Of a stretch of 64,000 bases of DNA, positions 9,267 to 18,596 are shown in pieces. The stretch covers positions 248,001 through 312,000 of the forward strand of contig NC_016630.1 in NCBI RefSeq assembly GCF_000163895.2, given 5' to 3'. Position 1 is the stretch's first letter; each line of letters begins with the position of its first letter. Both the position numbers and the translations under genes were made by a program. The notes beneath the pieces are model-generated. The model was not told the DNA's origin. It did not search any database and saw only the letters and a list, made by a program, of their open reading frames with translations. Source of the DNA: Filifactor alocis ATCC 35896 (lineage in GTDB: Bacteria > Bacillota > Clostridia > Peptostreptococcales > Filifactoraceae).

Positions 9267-10325
9267 ATGTTTCTTATGAAAAAGTTAAGTCAAATAAAAG
9301 GGTTGTTCGCTTTTGTTAGTATGTGTATTTTTACAGTATTAGGTTTATTTCTATTCACTGTCGGACAACCCGGAGAAATGAAAATAGGAATAGAGGAGCA
9401 TTTTTATCATATTGCAAGCAAAGAGGATTTGGATGCTGAACTTCAAAAAAATTTTCCTACCGGTTTTTATTTAAAAACAGTCTATGATGTAGAAAAATCT
9501 ATGTTTGTTCCATTTTCAGAGTTAGGAGTTTCGTATTTGTCTCCAAAACAAGAGAAATATGTTAATTTTTTTCTTGAACATAAGACATTATATAAAGTAT
9601 GGAAAGCAATCCCTGTAAAAAAAAGTTTGGAACCAATACAAATTTCACAACAAAATTTGTACTATGATAAAGAAACATTGAATAAATCTATTTCTGAACA
9701 ATCAGAAAAATTTCGTTCTTCTTCAGAAGATGCGTTTTTGATGCAAATTGATGGACAAATTCAGGTAATACCGGAAAAAAATGGATTTCAGGTGATTACT
9801 GATGATTTAGCGGATACCCTTTTAGAAGCAATTGAAAATCAGAATTATGATAATGTTTTTGTGACCGGAGAGTTGCTTTTTCCGGATTTCAAGACCTCCG
9901 ATATTTCTAAATATAAATTATTATTAAATCAAATTGTATCAGATCAGTTGGAAGATACTTCTGTGCAAGATAATTTATTGTATATTTTTTCTTCTTTAAA
10001 TAATATGCGTATTCCATTTGGACAACAGTTGACTGTTTCAAACAACGTAGAGAACAGAATTGCTGTTTTATCGGAAAAAAGCTTGTTTGATGAAAAGACA
10101 AAAAAGGAAGTTAATCAATTGTTCGACCATCTTTTTGATTCATTGAAACAAAAGGGCTTTATTATAGAACAATATCAGTCTGATACGATATCCATCGGAG
10201 AACAAGTTGCCGGAAATCATTTGTGTCCTGTGCTCAAAATAAAGAATAATAAATACAAATCTATTATTTTTAGTTGTTATATTAAAGACAATCAATTAAA
10301 TTTATTGGTTATAGCGGAGAAGTAA
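9267..10325 (+). CDS. Uncharacterised membrane-anchored protein of the pilus locus
   Basis: No family recognised. The protein has 352 residues with a single N-terminal hydrophobic helix (about 12-32, FVSMCIFTVLGLFLFTVG) and a long soluble part of mixed alpha/beta character, so it is probably anchored with its bulk outside the cell. There are no cysteines that could form a conserved metal site and no repeats. The start is uncertain: a good Shine-Dalgarno GGAGG (9238-9242) lies too far from the ATG at 9267, and the only closer in-frame codon is ATT at 9255. The stop is one base before the prepilin peptidase ATG, indicating tight coupling to pilD. Confidence 0.6.
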   Translation: MFLMKKLSQIKGLFAFVSMCIFTVLGLFLFTVGQPGEMKIGIEEHFYHIASKEDLDAELQKNFPTGFYLKTVYDVEKSMFVPFSELGVSYLSPKQEKYVNFFLEHKTLYKVWKAIPVKKSLEPIQISQQNLYYDKETLNKSISEQSEKFRSSSEDAFLMQIDGQIQVIPEKNGFQVITDDLADTLLEAIENQNYDNVFVTGELLFPDFKTSDISKYKLLLNQIVSDQLEDTSVQDNLLYIFSSLNNMRIPFGQQLTVSNNVENRIAVLSEKSLFDEKTKKEVNQLFDHLFDSLKQKGFIIEQYQSDTISIGEQVAGNHLCPVLKIKNNKYKSIIFSCYIKDNQLNLLVIAEK

Positions 10326-10326
10326 A

Positions 10327-11115
10327 ATGGAAATTTTGATGTTGATAATGATATTTTATATAGGAACATGTTTCGGTAGTTTCTATAATGTGGTAATTGA
10401 TCGTTTGCCAAGAGAAATTAATTTTGTGCATGGTCGTTCTTATTGTCCAAGTTGTAAACATTCTTTGAGTACAGTAGATTTATTTCCAATCATCAGTTTT
10501 TTATTTCTAAGAGGAAAGTGCCGATATTGTAAGACTTCTATTCCAATCCGAAGCTTATTAATTGAAATTTTGAGCGGACTCTTGTTTTTTCTTTCATTTT
10601 ACAAATATGGTTGGACAAGTTTCACTTTAATTCAAGTTGTGTTTTGGGGAATGTTGATGATTGTCGGTTTCATAGACTATGATACAATGTATATCTATGA
10701 TGCCATGTTGTTATTCTATTTCATTATTTTTGGAATATATTATGGGATAGCGGATTTTGCAAACATATGGATGCATATAAAGGGTGCTGTATACTGTTTT
10801 GTTATCTTTTCTGTTATTTATTTTTTAGCAAAACTGTATTACGGTCAAGAAGCATTCGGATTCGGCGATGTGTTGTTAAATGGAGTGTTAGGATTTTATT
10901 TAGGTAGTCATAATACATTTTTAATTTGTTTTCTACCTTTTTATGTCGCAGCTGTAGATTTGCTGTTTCAAAGAATATTTTTTAGAAACATTTCTTTAAA
11001 TAGGGAAGTTTCTTTTGGACCATATATGTGTATTTCAGCTTGGATAATTTCTTTGTACGGAAAAGAAATCTATATATTTCTTGGAAAATATTTGAGTATA
11101 TTTGGAGGAGTATAA
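10327..11115 (+). CDS. pilD: Prepilin peptidase / N-methyltransferase (A24 family)
   Basis: This polytopic aspartic protease removes the leader of type IV prepilins and methylates the new N-terminus. The 262-residue protein has the zinc-binding pair of CxxC motifs (YCPSC near 39-43 and CRYC near 63-66) in the first cytoplasmic loop, which marks the bifunctional form. The first catalytic aspartate is in VGFIDYDT and the second in the GxGD motif GFGDVLLNG. At least six further hydrophobic helices are visible. Likely substrates in this window are the large prepilin at 1545-3473 and the small pilin-like protein at 31947-32375. It overlaps nothing but is separated from its upstream gene by one base. 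Confidence 0.93.
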   Translation: MEILMLIMIFYIGTCFGSFYNVVIDRLPREINFVHGRSYCPSCKHSLSTVDLFPIISFLFLRGKCRYCKTSIPIRSLLIEILSGLLFFLSFYKYGWTSFTLIQVVFWGMLMIVGFIDYDTMYIYDAMLLFYFIIFGIYYGIADFANIWMHIKGAVYCFVIFSVIYFLAKLYYGQEAFGFGDVLLNGVLGFYLGSHNTFLICFLPFYVAAVDLLFQRIFFRNISLNREVSFGPYMCISAWIISLYGKEIYIFLGKYLSIFGGV

Positions 11116-11123
11116 TTAAAGAT

Positions 11124-11855
11124 ATGAAAAATAAAAAAATGATATCAATAGGAATGTTTTTTGTAGTGTTTTTTTGTTCTACAATCTTCAGTTTTGCTGA
11201 AACAAGAACATTACTTACAAAAAATGGAGGAGAAGTTAATCTGTTTGAAAAAACGGAGAAAATTGAAAAAACTGTAAAAAAAATAGATGGGACCGCTCAA
11301 CAAACTGTTACAAGCAATCTTTCACTTGAGCAGAAAAAGATTGCTGATAATAAGTTAATTGCAGATAATTCAAATATTATCACCTGTAGCGATTTGGGAG
11401 AAGATGCTTATAATATTATAAATACTGATTTTTTGTTGAAACCGAGCGATGTATCTGAACATTTTATTAACAATCGCCTACAAGGAACCGCTTTGGAAGG
11501 ATTGGGCGGAGCATTTAAAAGAGCTGAAGAAAAGTATGGTGTAAATGCACTTTTTTTGGTTTCTTTAGCAATGCATGAGTCTAATGTAGGAAGAAGTAGA
11601 ATTGCAAGAGATAAAAATAATCTCTTCGGGTTTCAAGCATATGATAGAAGCCCATACTCTTCTGCCGGAAGATTTATGTCTAGAGAAGCTTGTATCGATC
11701 ATGTAGCAGGATATATCTCGAGAAATTATTTATCTCCATCCGGGAAATATTTCCATGGATATAGTATAGAATCTATGAATGTTTGTTATGCAACAGACAA
11801 AAATTGGAGTCAAGGTATTAAAGCAAGATTAAATCAATTATTGTTAACATATTAA
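11124..11855 (+). CDS. Secreted peptidoglycan glucosaminidase
   Basis: The ATG at 11124 opens a signal peptide (basic start, hydrophobic core 6-22, likely cleavage after FSFA). A linker of about 90 residues precedes a Glucosaminidase (FlgJ/LytG-type, GH73-like) domain covering roughly 125-243. The catalytic glutamate is Glu152 in LAMHESNVGRS, and KNNLFGFQAYD is the typical substrate-cleft motif. GGAGG at 11104-11108 is rather far from the ATG (15 bases), so initiation may be weak. The enzyme would cut N-acetylglucosaminyl bonds in the wall. Sitting directly behind prepilin peptidase, it may open the murein for pilus passage; that link is inference. Confidence 0.85.
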   Translation: MKNKKMISIGMFFVVFFCSTIFSFAETRTLLTKNGGEVNLFEKTEKIEKTVKKIDGTAQQTVTSNLSLEQKKIADNKLIADNSNIITCSDLGEDAYNIINTDFLLKPSDVSEHFINNRLQGTALEGLGGAFKRAEEKYGVNALFLVSLAMHESNVGRSRIARDKNNLFGFQAYDRSPYSSAGRFMSREACIDHVAGYISRNYLSPSGKYFHGYSIESMNVCYATDKNWSQGIKARLNQLLLTY

Positions 11856-11890
11856 TTGTTGACATATTAAGAGATTGGAGGAGGAGTTTT

Positions 11891-12682
11891 GTGAAAAGAT
11901 TATTTACTAAAAAAATCCTAACTTTCGTTGTTATGTTAACAGTTTGTACCGCTTCTACTTATTCTTATGCATCGACAGTATGGGATGACAGTGGAGCAAA
12001 AAAAATTGATAGCGGTATGACTTTGCAACCAAAAAGTCAAAATACCAAAAAGACGACAGAAGCAAAAAAGGATACTTCAACAAAATCAGCCGACAAGAAA
12101 GAAGAAACAAAAAAGGAACAACCGAAAACAATTTCTCAAAATAAAAATCATAAAAAAAGTGAGACTCAAGAAGCAATTGAATTTGCAAAACAAAGAGGAT
12201 ATGCATATATAGACAAATCCGGAAAGTTTTTACCAAAGAAAAATATTCAGCGATATGAATTTATTTATATGGTAAATAGAGCATTTGGATTTAAAAAAAC
12301 AAAAAAAGTTAATTTCGTGGATGTGAAAAAAACAGATTTTTATTACAATGATGTGTCTATTACAATGGGCGCGGGGTATCTGTACACATTTAAGAAAAAT
12401 ACTGTATTTGGTCCAAAAAAATATTTTTATCGTTGGGAATTACCTCATATTTTAGGTAAAGCAATGAACATGAAGCTTTCAGAGAAAAGTTCGAAAACTT
12501 TAATGAAATATTCTGACGGAAAAAAAGTTCCTAAAAGTGCAAGAGGTTCTGTTTCATATTTTATTGAAAAGGGTTGGATGAAACCAAAATCTAAAAAGAA
12601 TTTTGGAACACATGATATATTAACAAAAGAAGAAATGGCATATGTTTTATATCAACTTCACAAAGAAGGATATATCAAGTAA
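11891..12682 (+). CDS. Secreted S-layer-homology (SLH) domain protein
   Basis: The GTG start is fixed by GGAGGAGGAG at 11877-11886. A signal peptide (1-27, cleavage after TYSYA) is followed by a Lys/Thr-rich linker (about 45-95). The rest contains SLH-like repeats: KKNIQRYEFIYMVNRAFGF with FVDVKKTDFYYNDV, then YFYRWELPHILGKAMN, then TKEEMAYVLYQL. SLH modules bind pyruvylated secondary wall polymers, so the protein is expected to sit non-covalently on the wall. It is the last gene before a strong terminator, closing the pilus/wall unit. Confidence 0.8.
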   Translation: MKRLFTKKILTFVVMLTVCTASTYSYASTVWDDSGAKKIDSGMTLQPKSQNTKKTTEAKKDTSTKSADKKEETKKEQPKTISQNKNHKKSETQEAIEFAKQRGYAYIDKSGKFLPKKNIQRYEFIYMVNRAFGFKKTKKVNFVDVKKTDFYYNDVSITMGAGYLYTFKKNTVFGPKKYFYRWELPHILGKAMNMKLSEKSSKTLMKYSDGKKVPKSARGSVSYFIEKGWMKPKSKKNFGTHDILTKEEMAYVLYQLHKEGYIK

Positions 12683-12727
12683 TATAATCTACATCAACAG
12701 TAACATACTTATGAGATTTGTTTCTAT

Positions 12728-12760
12728 AAAAAATCGTCCTTAATAAAGGATGATTTTTTT
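12728..12760 (+). terminator. Rho-independent terminator of the pilus/SLH unit
   Basis: An A-rich left arm with ATCGTCCTT (12733-12741) pairs with AAGGATGAT (12747-12755, one G-T wobble). The loop is short and the stem is followed by a T run ending at 12760. Confidence 0.85.
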
Positions 12761-13031
12761 ATACCATATGAATAATATACTGTGCGTTATAGGAAGAAAC
12801 TTCTAATTAATAGATGAACCTATCAAACTTACTAATTATGATTTATATCCACATATACAATTTTTATAATATTGTCCTTTGGATATAGTATAAAAGTAAA
12901 ATTAGGAGTATATTATAGAAAGCAATTCGAAAGATAAGTAATAAAAATAAGCAACAATATGAAATTAGATGCTTAAAAAAGTACAGTGATTATTTATTAG
13001 GATTATTTTATTGTGATGAAGGGACAGTTTT
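12761..13031. other. AT-rich spacer before uvrB (12683-13031 has no gene)
   Basis: Apart from the terminator just upstream, this 349-base gap shows no credible ORF, no RNA fold and no well-spaced promoter; the only signal is AAGGGA at 13019-13024, the uvrB ribosome-binding site. A uvrB promoter must be here or upstream, but I cannot place it with confidence. Confidence 0.5.
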
Positions 13032-15002
13032 ATGCCGAAGTTTAATTTAACAACCTCATATCAACCTACCGGAGATCAACCGAAAGCAATAGATGACATG
13101 GTAAACTCCATTCAACAAAAAAATAAATTTCAAACCTTACTGGGAGTAACGGGGTCCGGAAAAACATTTACTATGGCAAATATTATTCAACAAACTCAAA
13201 AACCGACATTGGTAATTGCACATAATAAAACCTTAGCGGCACAATTATATTCTGAGTTTAAAGAATTTTTTCCAAATAATGCAGTAGAGTATTTTGTTTC
13301 TTATTATGACTATTATCAACCGGAAGCATATGTGCCTTCATCAGATACTTATATTGAAAAAGATGCCAGCATCAATGATGAGATTGATAAATTAAGACAC
13401 AGTGCAACGGCAGCGGTCATTGAAAGACGAGATGTCATCATTGTTGCTTCTGTTTCATGTATCTACGGTTTGGGTGACCCTGATGACTATCGATATATGA
13501 TGGTTTCGTTGCGTCCTCAAATGATAAAAGATAGAGATGAAGTAATTAAACAATTGGTAGAAATTCAGTATGAACGAAATGATATTAATTTTATTAGAGG
13601 GACATTTCGAGTAAGAGGCGACATTTTAGAAATTATGCCCGCTAACACCGATATCAAAGGGTTGAGAGTAGAGTTTTTTGGTGATGAGATTGAACGAATT
13701 GTTGAAATTGACCACCTTACAGGAGAGATTATCGGAGAATTGAGACAGGCGTCAATCTTTCCGGCTTCTCACTATGTCACCACAAAGGAAAAACTGGAGC
13801 AGGCTATTGTAGGTATTGGAAAAGAATTACAGGAACGATTGCAATATTTTCGTGAAAATAATTTTTTATTGGAAGCTCAAAGACTGGAGCAACGTACCAT
13901 GTATGATATTGAAATGTTGAGAGAAATCGGAACTTGTAAAGGAATTGAAAATTATTCCAGACACTTAACCGGAAGAAAAGCGGGAGAGAGAGCTTTTACA
14001 CTGATGGATTTCTTTGATGATGACTATTTGATTATCGTAGATGAGTCTCATGCTACCATTCCTCAATTAAATGCTATGTATTCCGGAGATAGAGCAAGAA
14101 AAGAATCTTTAATTGATTATGGTTTCAGACTGCCTTCAGCAGCAGATAACAGACCGTTAAAGTTTGAAGAATTTGAAGGAATGATAAACCAAATTCTTTT
14201 TGTATCTGCAACACCCGGAAAGTATGAGATGGAACACTCAAGCTGTTTTGGAGAGCAAATTATTCGTCCAACGGGATTGTTGGACCCTGTAATAGAGGTA
14301 AGACCTATTGATGGGCAAATTGACGATTTGTTGCATGAAATTCAAAATACGGTACAAAAAAATGAAAGAGTGCTTGTAACTACTTTAACCAAGAAAATGG
14401 CAGAAAGTCTTACGGATTATCTAAAACAGGCAGGTATATTGGTAGAATATTTACATTCTGATGTAGAGACTTTGGAACGAATTCGACTCATCCGTAATCT
14501 GAGATTAGGAGAATTTCATGTTTTGGTAGGTATCAACTTGTTGAGGGAGGGATTGGACATCCCTGAAGTTTCACTTGTGGCAATTTTAGACGCAGATAAG
14601 GAAGGATTTTTGAGATCAGAAACCTCCATGATTCAGACAATAGGTCGAGCTGCCAGAAATGCTGATGGTCGGGTAATTATGTATGCAGATACAATTACAA
14701 AGTCTATGAAGAGTGCTATTGATGAAACAAGTAGAAGACGTGAAATACAGAATCGGTACAATGAAGAACATGGGATTGTTCCTAAAACAATCAACAAGGA
14801 AGTTCGACAAGAAATTTCGATGTTAGTTGCAGAAAAAGAAGAAACTTACAGTGTGAAAGAAGTTATTTCCAGACAAGAGTTGATAGAAAAAATTGAAGTT
14901 CTAAAAGAGCAGATGTTAGAAGCGGCAGAGAATCTAAATTTTGAACAAGCTGCTATTTATAGAGATTCTATTTTACAATTGGAAAAAAAGTTAAATCATT
15001 AA
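13032..15002 (+). CDS. uvrB: Excinuclease ABC subunit B
   Basis: UvrB is the damage-verification helicase of nucleotide excision repair; it receives lesions from UvrA and recruits UvrC. The 656-residue protein has Walker A GVTGSGKTF (about 38-46), the beta-hairpin segment YYDYYQPEAYVP that clamps DNA, Walker B with DESH, helicase motifs FVSATPGKYE and QTIGRAARN, and the C-terminal UVR domain (from about 615) that binds UvrC. Length and motif order are normal. uvrA follows after 12 bases, so the pair is one operon. Confidence 0.97.
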   Translation: MPKFNLTTSYQPTGDQPKAIDDMVNSIQQKNKFQTLLGVTGSGKTFTMANIIQQTQKPTLVIAHNKTLAAQLYSEFKEFFPNNAVEYFVSYYDYYQPEAYVPSSDTYIEKDASINDEIDKLRHSATAAVIERRDVIIVASVSCIYGLGDPDDYRYMMVSLRPQMIKDRDEVIKQLVEIQYERNDINFIRGTFRVRGDILEIMPANTDIKGLRVEFFGDEIERIVEIDHLTGEIIGELRQASIFPASHYVTTKEKLEQAIVGIGKELQERLQYFRENNFLLEAQRLEQRTMYDIEMLREIGTCKGIENYSRHLTGRKAGERAFTLMDFFDDDYLIIVDESHATIPQLNAMYSGDRARKESLIDYGFRLPSAADNRPLKFEEFEGMINQILFVSATPGKYEMEHSSCFGEQIIRPTGLLDPVIEVRPIDGQIDDLLHEIQNTVQKNERVLVTTLTKKMAESLTDYLKQAGILVEYLHSDVETLERIRLIRNLRLGEFHVLVGINLLREGLDIPEVSLVAILDADKEGFLRSETSMIQTIGRAARNADGRVIMYADTITKSMKSAIDETSRRREIQNRYNEEHGIVPKTINKEVRQEISMLVAEKEETYSVKEVISRQELIEKIEVLKEQMLEAAENLNFEQAAIYRDSILQLEKKLNH

Positions 15003-15014
15003 GGAGTCATTATT

Positions 15015-17873
15015 TTGAAATTGAACAAAGATAAAATTATTATTAAGGGTGCCAATGAAAACAATTTAAAAAATGTGGATTTGGAACTTCCAAGAAACAA
15101 ATTTATTGTATTTACGGGATTATCCGGTTCAGGGAAATCTTCGCTTGCGTTTGATACGATTTATGCAGAAGGACAAAGGAGATATGTTGAAAGTTTATCT
15201 TCTTATGCAAGACAATTTTTGGGAAAAACAAATAAACCGAATGTAGAGTATATTGAGGGACTGTCTCCTTCTATTTCAATTGATCAAAAAACTACTTCTC
15301 ATAATCCCAGATCTACGGTAGGGACAGTAACAGAAATATATGACTATATGAGGTTGTTATTTGCAAATGTCGGAATTGCCCATTGTCCTATCTGTGGCGA
15401 TGAAATTAAAAGTATGACAATTCAAGAAGTTGTAGATAAAGTCATGGAATTACCTGAAAGAACCAAAATACAAATTATCTCTCCGGTAATTCGTAGTAAA
15501 AAAGGAAAACACGAAAAAGTATTGGAATCTATCAAAAAAGAAGGATTTATCCGTATCAGAGTAAATGGGGAACCGAAAGAGATTACAGATGAAATAGAAT
15601 TGGAAAAAAACAAAAAAAATTCTATTGATGTTATTGTTGACAGAATCGTGATTCGAGCTGATATCGAGAAAAGATTGGCGGATTCTATTGAGATAGCAGT
15701 AAATATGTCGGGTGGAATGGTAAATATTGCTATTGTTGATGGAGAAGAAAAATTGTATTCAACAAAATTTTCCTGTTCAAAGCATGATGTGACGATTGAA
15801 GAAATCTCTCCAAGAATGTTTTCTTTTAATGCTCCTTATGGAGCATGTCCTACTTGCAACGGACTGGGCTTTATGAGTCAAATTGATCCGGAACTGGTTA
15901 TTCCTAATAAAACATTAAGTCTTAGAGAAGGTGCAGTAGAGCCGTGGATGACATCCGATAAAAATCATGAAGAATCCTATTATTTTAAGATGATTAAAGT
16001 CTTGGCAGAAAATAATAATATTTCCCTGGATACTTCATATCAAGATTTGCCGACATGGTTCCAAAAAAAATTATTATATGGAACATCGGAAATGCTCACT
16101 TTTTCGTTTGAAAGTAAGTTCACAGATGAAAAAAAAGAATATAATGCTCCTTTTGAAGGTGTCATTCCTAATTTAGAGAGAAGATTAGTAAATTCTTCGT
16201 CAGAACTGATTCGTGAAAAAATGCAAAAATATGTTATAGAGAAAGCATGTCCGGATTGCATGGGCACAAGATTGAAAAAGGAAGTTTTAAGTATTACTGT
16301 AGGAGATAAAAATATTTCTGAATTAACCAATCTTTCGGTAGAAAGCCATTTGGAATTTCTTGAAAATCTAAAATTGAGTGAAAAGAACGCTTTTATTGCA
16401 AAAGAAATTTTAAAAGAAATCAACAATCGTTTAACTTTTTTAAAGGATGTAGGTTTAGAATATCTTACTCTCAGTAGAAAAGCATCCACTTTGTCAGGAG
16501 GAGAATCTCAGAGGATTCGTTTAGCAACTCAAATCGGTTCTGCTTTGGTGGGAGTCTTGTATGTATTGGATGAACCAAGTATCGGCTTACATCAGAGGGA
16601 TAACGATAGATTGATTCATACTTTGAAAAATTTAACCGCAATCGGAAATACTCTCATTGTTGTGGAACACGATGAAGATACTATGCATGCAGCAGATCAA
16701 ATTATCGATATCGGTCCGGGAGCAGGTATTCATGGTGGACAAATTATTGCTCAAGGTACAGTGGAAGAATTGAAGCAAAATTCAAATTCCATCACCGGAC
16801 AATATCTAAGCGGTAAAAGAAGAATTGCTATTCCTAAAACAAGAAGGATGGTTGATACAGAAAAACAAATTACCATTATCGGAGCGGCAGAAAATAATTT
16901 GAAAAATATTACGGTATCGATTCCTTTGGGTGTATTTACCAGTATCACCGGTGTGTCAGGCAGCGGTAAAAGCTCATTGATTAATGAAATTTTATACAAA
17001 GCAACCGCTGCAAAAATCAATCATTCGAGAGAAAAAGCAGGAAAATATAAACAAATAACAGGATTAGAACATATTGATAAAGTGGTAAATATTGACCAAT
17101 CACCTATCGGAAGAACTCCACGCTCCAACCCTGCAACTTATACAGGTGTATTTGATTTTATCAGAGATGTTTTTGCCGAAACGCAAGAATCGAAAGCAAG
17201 AGGATATAAAAAAGGAAGATTTAGCTTTAATGTCAGCGGTGGCAGATGTGAAGCATGTAAGGGAGACGGTATTTTAAAAATTGAAATGCACTTTCTTCCA
17301 GATGTATATGTTCCATGTGAAATATGTAAGGGAGACAGATACAATCGTGAAACATTAGAAATAAAATATAAAGGAAAATCGATTTCAGATATTCTCAATA
17401 TGAATGTAGAAGAAGCGTGTTCATTTTTCGAAAATATTCCAAAAATAAAACGAAAATTAGACACATTAATGGAAGTAGGATTATCTTATATCACGCTGGG
17501 TCAACCTTCCACTGAATTATCCGGTGGAGAGGCACAACGGATTAAATTAGCAGCAGAGCTAAGTAAAAAAGGAACAGGAAACACATTATATATTTTGGAT
17601 GAGCCTACCACAGGACTTCATATGGATGATGTCAGCAAATTGCTTAGTGTATTGCAAAAATTAACTGATAACGGAAATACGGTTGTTGTTATCGAACATA
17701 ATTTAGATTGTATCAAGGTTTCAGACTATATTATAGATTTAGGCCCAAATGGTGGGAATAATGGTGGAGAAGTGATTTTTGAAGGAACTCCGGAAGAAAT
17801 CATACACTGTAAACACTCTTATACAGGAGAATATTTAAAAAAATATATAGATTATGAGGAAAAATTAGTATGA
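15015..17873 (+). CDS. uvrA: Excinuclease ABC subunit A
   Basis: UvrA is the ABC-type damage sensor of nucleotide excision repair. It begins with TTG, supported by AAGGAG at 15001-15006. The 952-residue protein has two ATPase modules: Walker A GLSGSGKSS near the N-terminus and GVSGSGKSS near 640, signatures TLSGGESQRIRLA and ELSGGEAQRIKLA, and Walker B regions YVLDEPS and YILDEPTTG. Zinc ligands are visible in CPTCNG, CPDCMG and the CEACKGDG/CEICKGD pair, plus CPIC in the first module. Length is typical. The stop overlaps recX by ATGA. Confidence 0.97.
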   Translation: MKLNKDKIIIKGANENNLKNVDLELPRNKFIVFTGLSGSGKSSLAFDTIYAEGQRRYVESLSSYARQFLGKTNKPNVEYIEGLSPSISIDQKTTSHNPRSTVGTVTEIYDYMRLLFANVGIAHCPICGDEIKSMTIQEVVDKVMELPERTKIQIISPVIRSKKGKHEKVLESIKKEGFIRIRVNGEPKEITDEIELEKNKKNSIDVIVDRIVIRADIEKRLADSIEIAVNMSGGMVNIAIVDGEEKLYSTKFSCSKHDVTIEEISPRMFSFNAPYGACPTCNGLGFMSQIDPELVIPNKTLSLREGAVEPWMTSDKNHEESYYFKMIKVLAENNNISLDTSYQDLPTWFQKKLLYGTSEMLTFSFESKFTDEKKEYNAPFEGVIPNLERRLVNSSSELIREKMQKYVIEKACPDCMGTRLKKEVLSITVGDKNISELTNLSVESHLEFLENLKLSEKNAFIAKEILKEINNRLTFLKDVGLEYLTLSRKASTLSGGESQRIRLATQIGSALVGVLYVLDEPSIGLHQRDNDRLIHTLKNLTAIGNTLIVVEHDEDTMHAADQIIDIGPGAGIHGGQIIAQGTVEELKQNSNSITGQYLSGKRRIAIPKTRRMVDTEKQITIIGAAENNLKNITVSIPLGVFTSITGVSGSGKSSLINEILYKATAAKINHSREKAGKYKQITGLEHIDKVVNIDQSPIGRTPRSNPATYTGVFDFIRDVFAETQESKARGYKKGRFSFNVSGGRCEACKGDGILKIEMHFLPDVYVPCEICKGDRYNRETLEIKYKGKSISDILNMNVEEACSFFENIPKIKRKLDTLMEVGLSYITLGQPSTELSGGEAQRIKLAAELSKKGTGNTLYILDEPTTGLHMDDVSKLLSVLQKLTDNGNTVVVIEHNLDCIKVSDYIIDLGPNGGNNGGEVIFEGTPEEIIHCKHSYTGEYLKKYIDYEEKLV

Positions 17874-18508
17874 TAATTGAAAAAATAGTAAAAACAAAAA
17901 ATCGATATCATTTATTTTGCTCAGAAAATAATGAAATTACAGTTACGGAAGATTTGTTTTATCTATTAAATTTAACGGTTGGAAAAGATTTGGCTATGAT
18001 TGACAACTGGAATGAAAAATTGGAAGAAGATAGGGTCAGACAATGTTTTCAGTCTGCCATTCAAAAGTTGAATTGTTCTATGTTGTCCGAAATGCAACTA
18101 AAAAGAAAGTTGGAAAAAGAAAACTTTGACATCTCTCATATCAAACAAGCGTTACTGAGATTAAAGGAATTAAACTTTATCAATGATAAGTTGTTATCTG
18201 AAGAATTGATTAGAAGTGCGGAAAAGCAAAATTTATCAAAGAAACAAATTGAATCGAAATTGTTCCAAAAAGGAATTCAAGAATCTGTTTGGAAGGAACA
18301 GATGGAACAAGAAACTTCAGAAGAAGGAGAAATAGCGAAAGCATACGCATTCTGTTGCAAAAAAATAAAAAGCTATAGAAGCAAAACAAAGGAAGAAATC
18401 CGAAAAAAATTATACTATTCTTTAAATTATAAAGGTTTTTCCTATTCTGTTTCCAATAAAGCAGTTTCAAAGATATTAGATGAAACTATTTTTGAAGAAA
18501 ATTCATAA
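17870..18508 (+). CDS. recX: RecX-family regulatory protein
   Basis: RecX proteins are small, all-helical modulators that bind RecA filaments and usually inhibit them. The 212-residue product has the three-helix repeats of the family: CSMLSEMQLKRKLEKENFD, then LLRLKELNFINDKLLSEELI, then KKQIESKLFQKGI. The start overlaps the uvrA stop (ATGA), so it is translated from the uvrBA message; pairing recX with uvrBA instead of recA places it within a DNA-damage operon. The N-terminal 60 residues are less conserved. A 16-bp palindrome begins at its stop codon. Confidence 0.8.
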   Translation: MIIEKIVKTKNRYHLFCSENNEITVTEDLFYLLNLTVGKDLAMIDNWNEKLEEDRVRQCFQSAIQKLNCSMLSEMQLKRKLEKENFDISHIKQALLRLKELNFINDKLLSEELIRSAEKQNLSKKQIESKLFQKGIQESVWKEQMEQETSEEGEIAKAYAFCCKKIKSYRSKTKEEIRKKLYYSLNYKGFSYSVSNKAVSKILDETIFEENS

Positions 18509-18531
18509 TGATATCATTATTGTGATATAAT
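18505..18531 (+). promoter_or_regulatory. Palindrome and extended -10 promoter upstream of typA
   Basis: ATAATGATATCATTAT (18505-18520) is a perfect 16-bp palindrome overlapping the recX stop. It is followed at once by an extended -10 element, TGATATAAT (18523-18531), with no good -35 box. The palindrome occupies the -35 position and could be an operator. Confidence 0.55.
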
Positions 18532-18596
18532 AAAAAAGTTATAGATTTATAGAAGTTGATTGTCTGTTTATAGCAATGAAAGAAATGGGGATTATT

